From NCBI RefSeq assembly GCF_020515625.1, contig NZ_JAIWPJ010000003.1, forward strand, positions 603,041-667,040: a DNA stretch of 64,000 bases. The letters run 5' to 3'. Both the position numbers and the translations under genes were made by a program. The stretch is from Natrinema amylolyticum. GTDB lineage: Archaea; Halobacteriota; Halobacteria; Halobacteriales; Natrialbaceae. Under the pieces are notes generated by a model. It was not told the origin of the DNA. It made no database searches and saw only the letters and a list, made by a program, of their open reading frames with translations. Numbering within the stretch: position 1 is the stretch's first letter; each line of letters opens with the position of its first letter. Shown piece after piece: positions 63,477 through 64,000 of the stretch.

Positions 63477-64000
63477 TGACCTTATTGGCTTCGCGACTAT
63501 GATATTTGATGACTATTGGCCGAGAAATTAGTCATCCGATCGTCTGTTTCTCTACCCATCTCCAGTTTAGAACGACGGAATTGGACAAACTATAGGGGGA
63601 CGTAACGCTGTTAGCAATAAATCTACGAAAAGATAGAGTCGGACGAATATTCCTTCAGTAGCGTCCAACAGGGGTAGGCTTGCAATCGCTACAATTGAGA
63701 TGACAATACTGTCCTGTCGTTGTGTGTTACTACCTATCTTTGGACCTCTGGTTCGTAGGCCTTAAGTAGTAATCAGCGATTGTGATTATATACGAAGAAG
63801 GAGGCGGCGTGCGTGGTGCACTCCGCCAGCCTGGATGGTTCCGATCCAAAGGGGTTATGTACCCCAGAGGGAGTACGAATACATCCGCAAGAGATGAGGA
63901 TTCCACCCCTGCGGTCCGCCGTACAGATGGGATCTGATGTTAGCCTTGGTAGTTCGGTGACGCCCGCTTGGTCATCCGACCAGCGTCATCGAACGTGGAC
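63477..64000. other. intergenic to window end, candidate promoter and structured RNA start
   Basis: Over 500 nt without a confident gene. The first 280 nt are AT-richer. TATA-like elements occur at about 63758-63764 (CTTAAGT) and 63785-63792 (TTATATAC). From about 63810 on, GC rises and strong hairpin potential appears: TGACGC...TTGGTC-ATCC-GACCA...GCGTCA near 63957-63988. A 60-codon frame from about 63813 (VVHSASLDGSDPKG...) stays open to the edge but looks like conserved RNA or a leader rather than protein. The window edge prevents a firm call. Confidence 0.4.

Noticed and set aside
63813..64000. Partial protein gene running off the right edge
   Set aside because: The frame is short, its composition is unlike the acidic proteome and it coincides with strong hairpins, so an RNA or leader is favoured, without certainty.

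Overview
The window is chromosomal DNA of a haloarchaeon (class Halobacteria), probably order Natrialbales (Natrinema/Haloterrigena-like; the genus is inferred). The evidence is high GC with strong GC3 bias, acidic proteins, archaeal TATA boxes about 25-30 nt upstream of leaderless starts, and haloarchaea-specific families: RNA polymerase epsilon, HalOD1, bat-type HTH, Hvo_1808, PGF-CTERM, a doublet histone and an RPA-type single-stranded DNA-binding protein.

Layout. 1-5.0 kb: end of an oligopeptide/oligosaccharide-type ABC operon (two ATPases), a cytoplasmic GH3 glycosidase and a TrmB regulator, a likely sugar-utilisation module. 5.0-6.0 kb: AT-rich, gene-poor DNA. 6.0-29 kb: mostly housekeeping: DUF389 membrane protein, tRNA-Ile, FxsA, DUF255 thioredoxin protein, second TrmB, mptA (GTP cyclohydrolase), site-2 protease, nucleotidyltransferase, RNA polymerase epsilon, DsbA, NAD kinase, a frameshifted KaiC/RAD55 remnant, small membrane and stress proteins, TFB, tRNA-Gly, an anomalous tRNA-His, nadE, a seven-PAS histidine kinase, GNAT, enoyl-CoA hydratase and tRNA-Thr. 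29-40.5 kb: an SDR-type protein, a frameshifted SRPBCC gene, SHOCT protein, a Gfo/Idh/MocA (xylose-dehydrogenase-like) enzyme, the nadA-nadB-nadC operon, methyltransferase, lipoate ligase-like protein, M23-like protein, DUF4385 and PaaI thioesterase. 40.8-46.9 kb: nitrous oxide reductase cluster nosZ-orf-nosD-nosF-nosY. 46.9-53.9 kb: two 54-residue membrane paralogues, a nicotinamidase-like hydrolase, two Hvo_1808 surface proteins with an HExxH motif, nicotinate phosphoribosyltransferase and AMMECR1. 53.9-64 kb: RNase P RNA, Lrp, HalOD1, bat HTH, a DUF7344-like protein, tRNA-Arg with nearby tRNA debris, RPA, histone, histone deacetylase, CCA-adding enzyme, tRNA-Asn, MoaB, a small acidic protein and a CAT-anticodon tRNA. 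The last ~250 nt look like the start of a structured or leader RNA.

Together. NAD metabolism is unusually concentrated: nadK, nadE, nadABC, pncB and a possible pncA cover de novo synthesis and nicotinate salvage. The nos cluster indicates terminal N2O reduction. The RPA-histone-HDAC and RNase P/CCA/tRNA genes form an information-processing end. The strongest unexplained signals are: two degenerate mini-tRNA elements that keep only the acceptor stem around a hairpin, near tRNA-Gly and tRNA-Arg; a 40-nt promoter/leader element repeated ahead of the site-2 protease and RNA polymerase epsilon genes; an anomalous tRNA-His; and a G8-tract frameshift in an SRPBCC gene. No CRISPR array or complete insertion sequence was seen.
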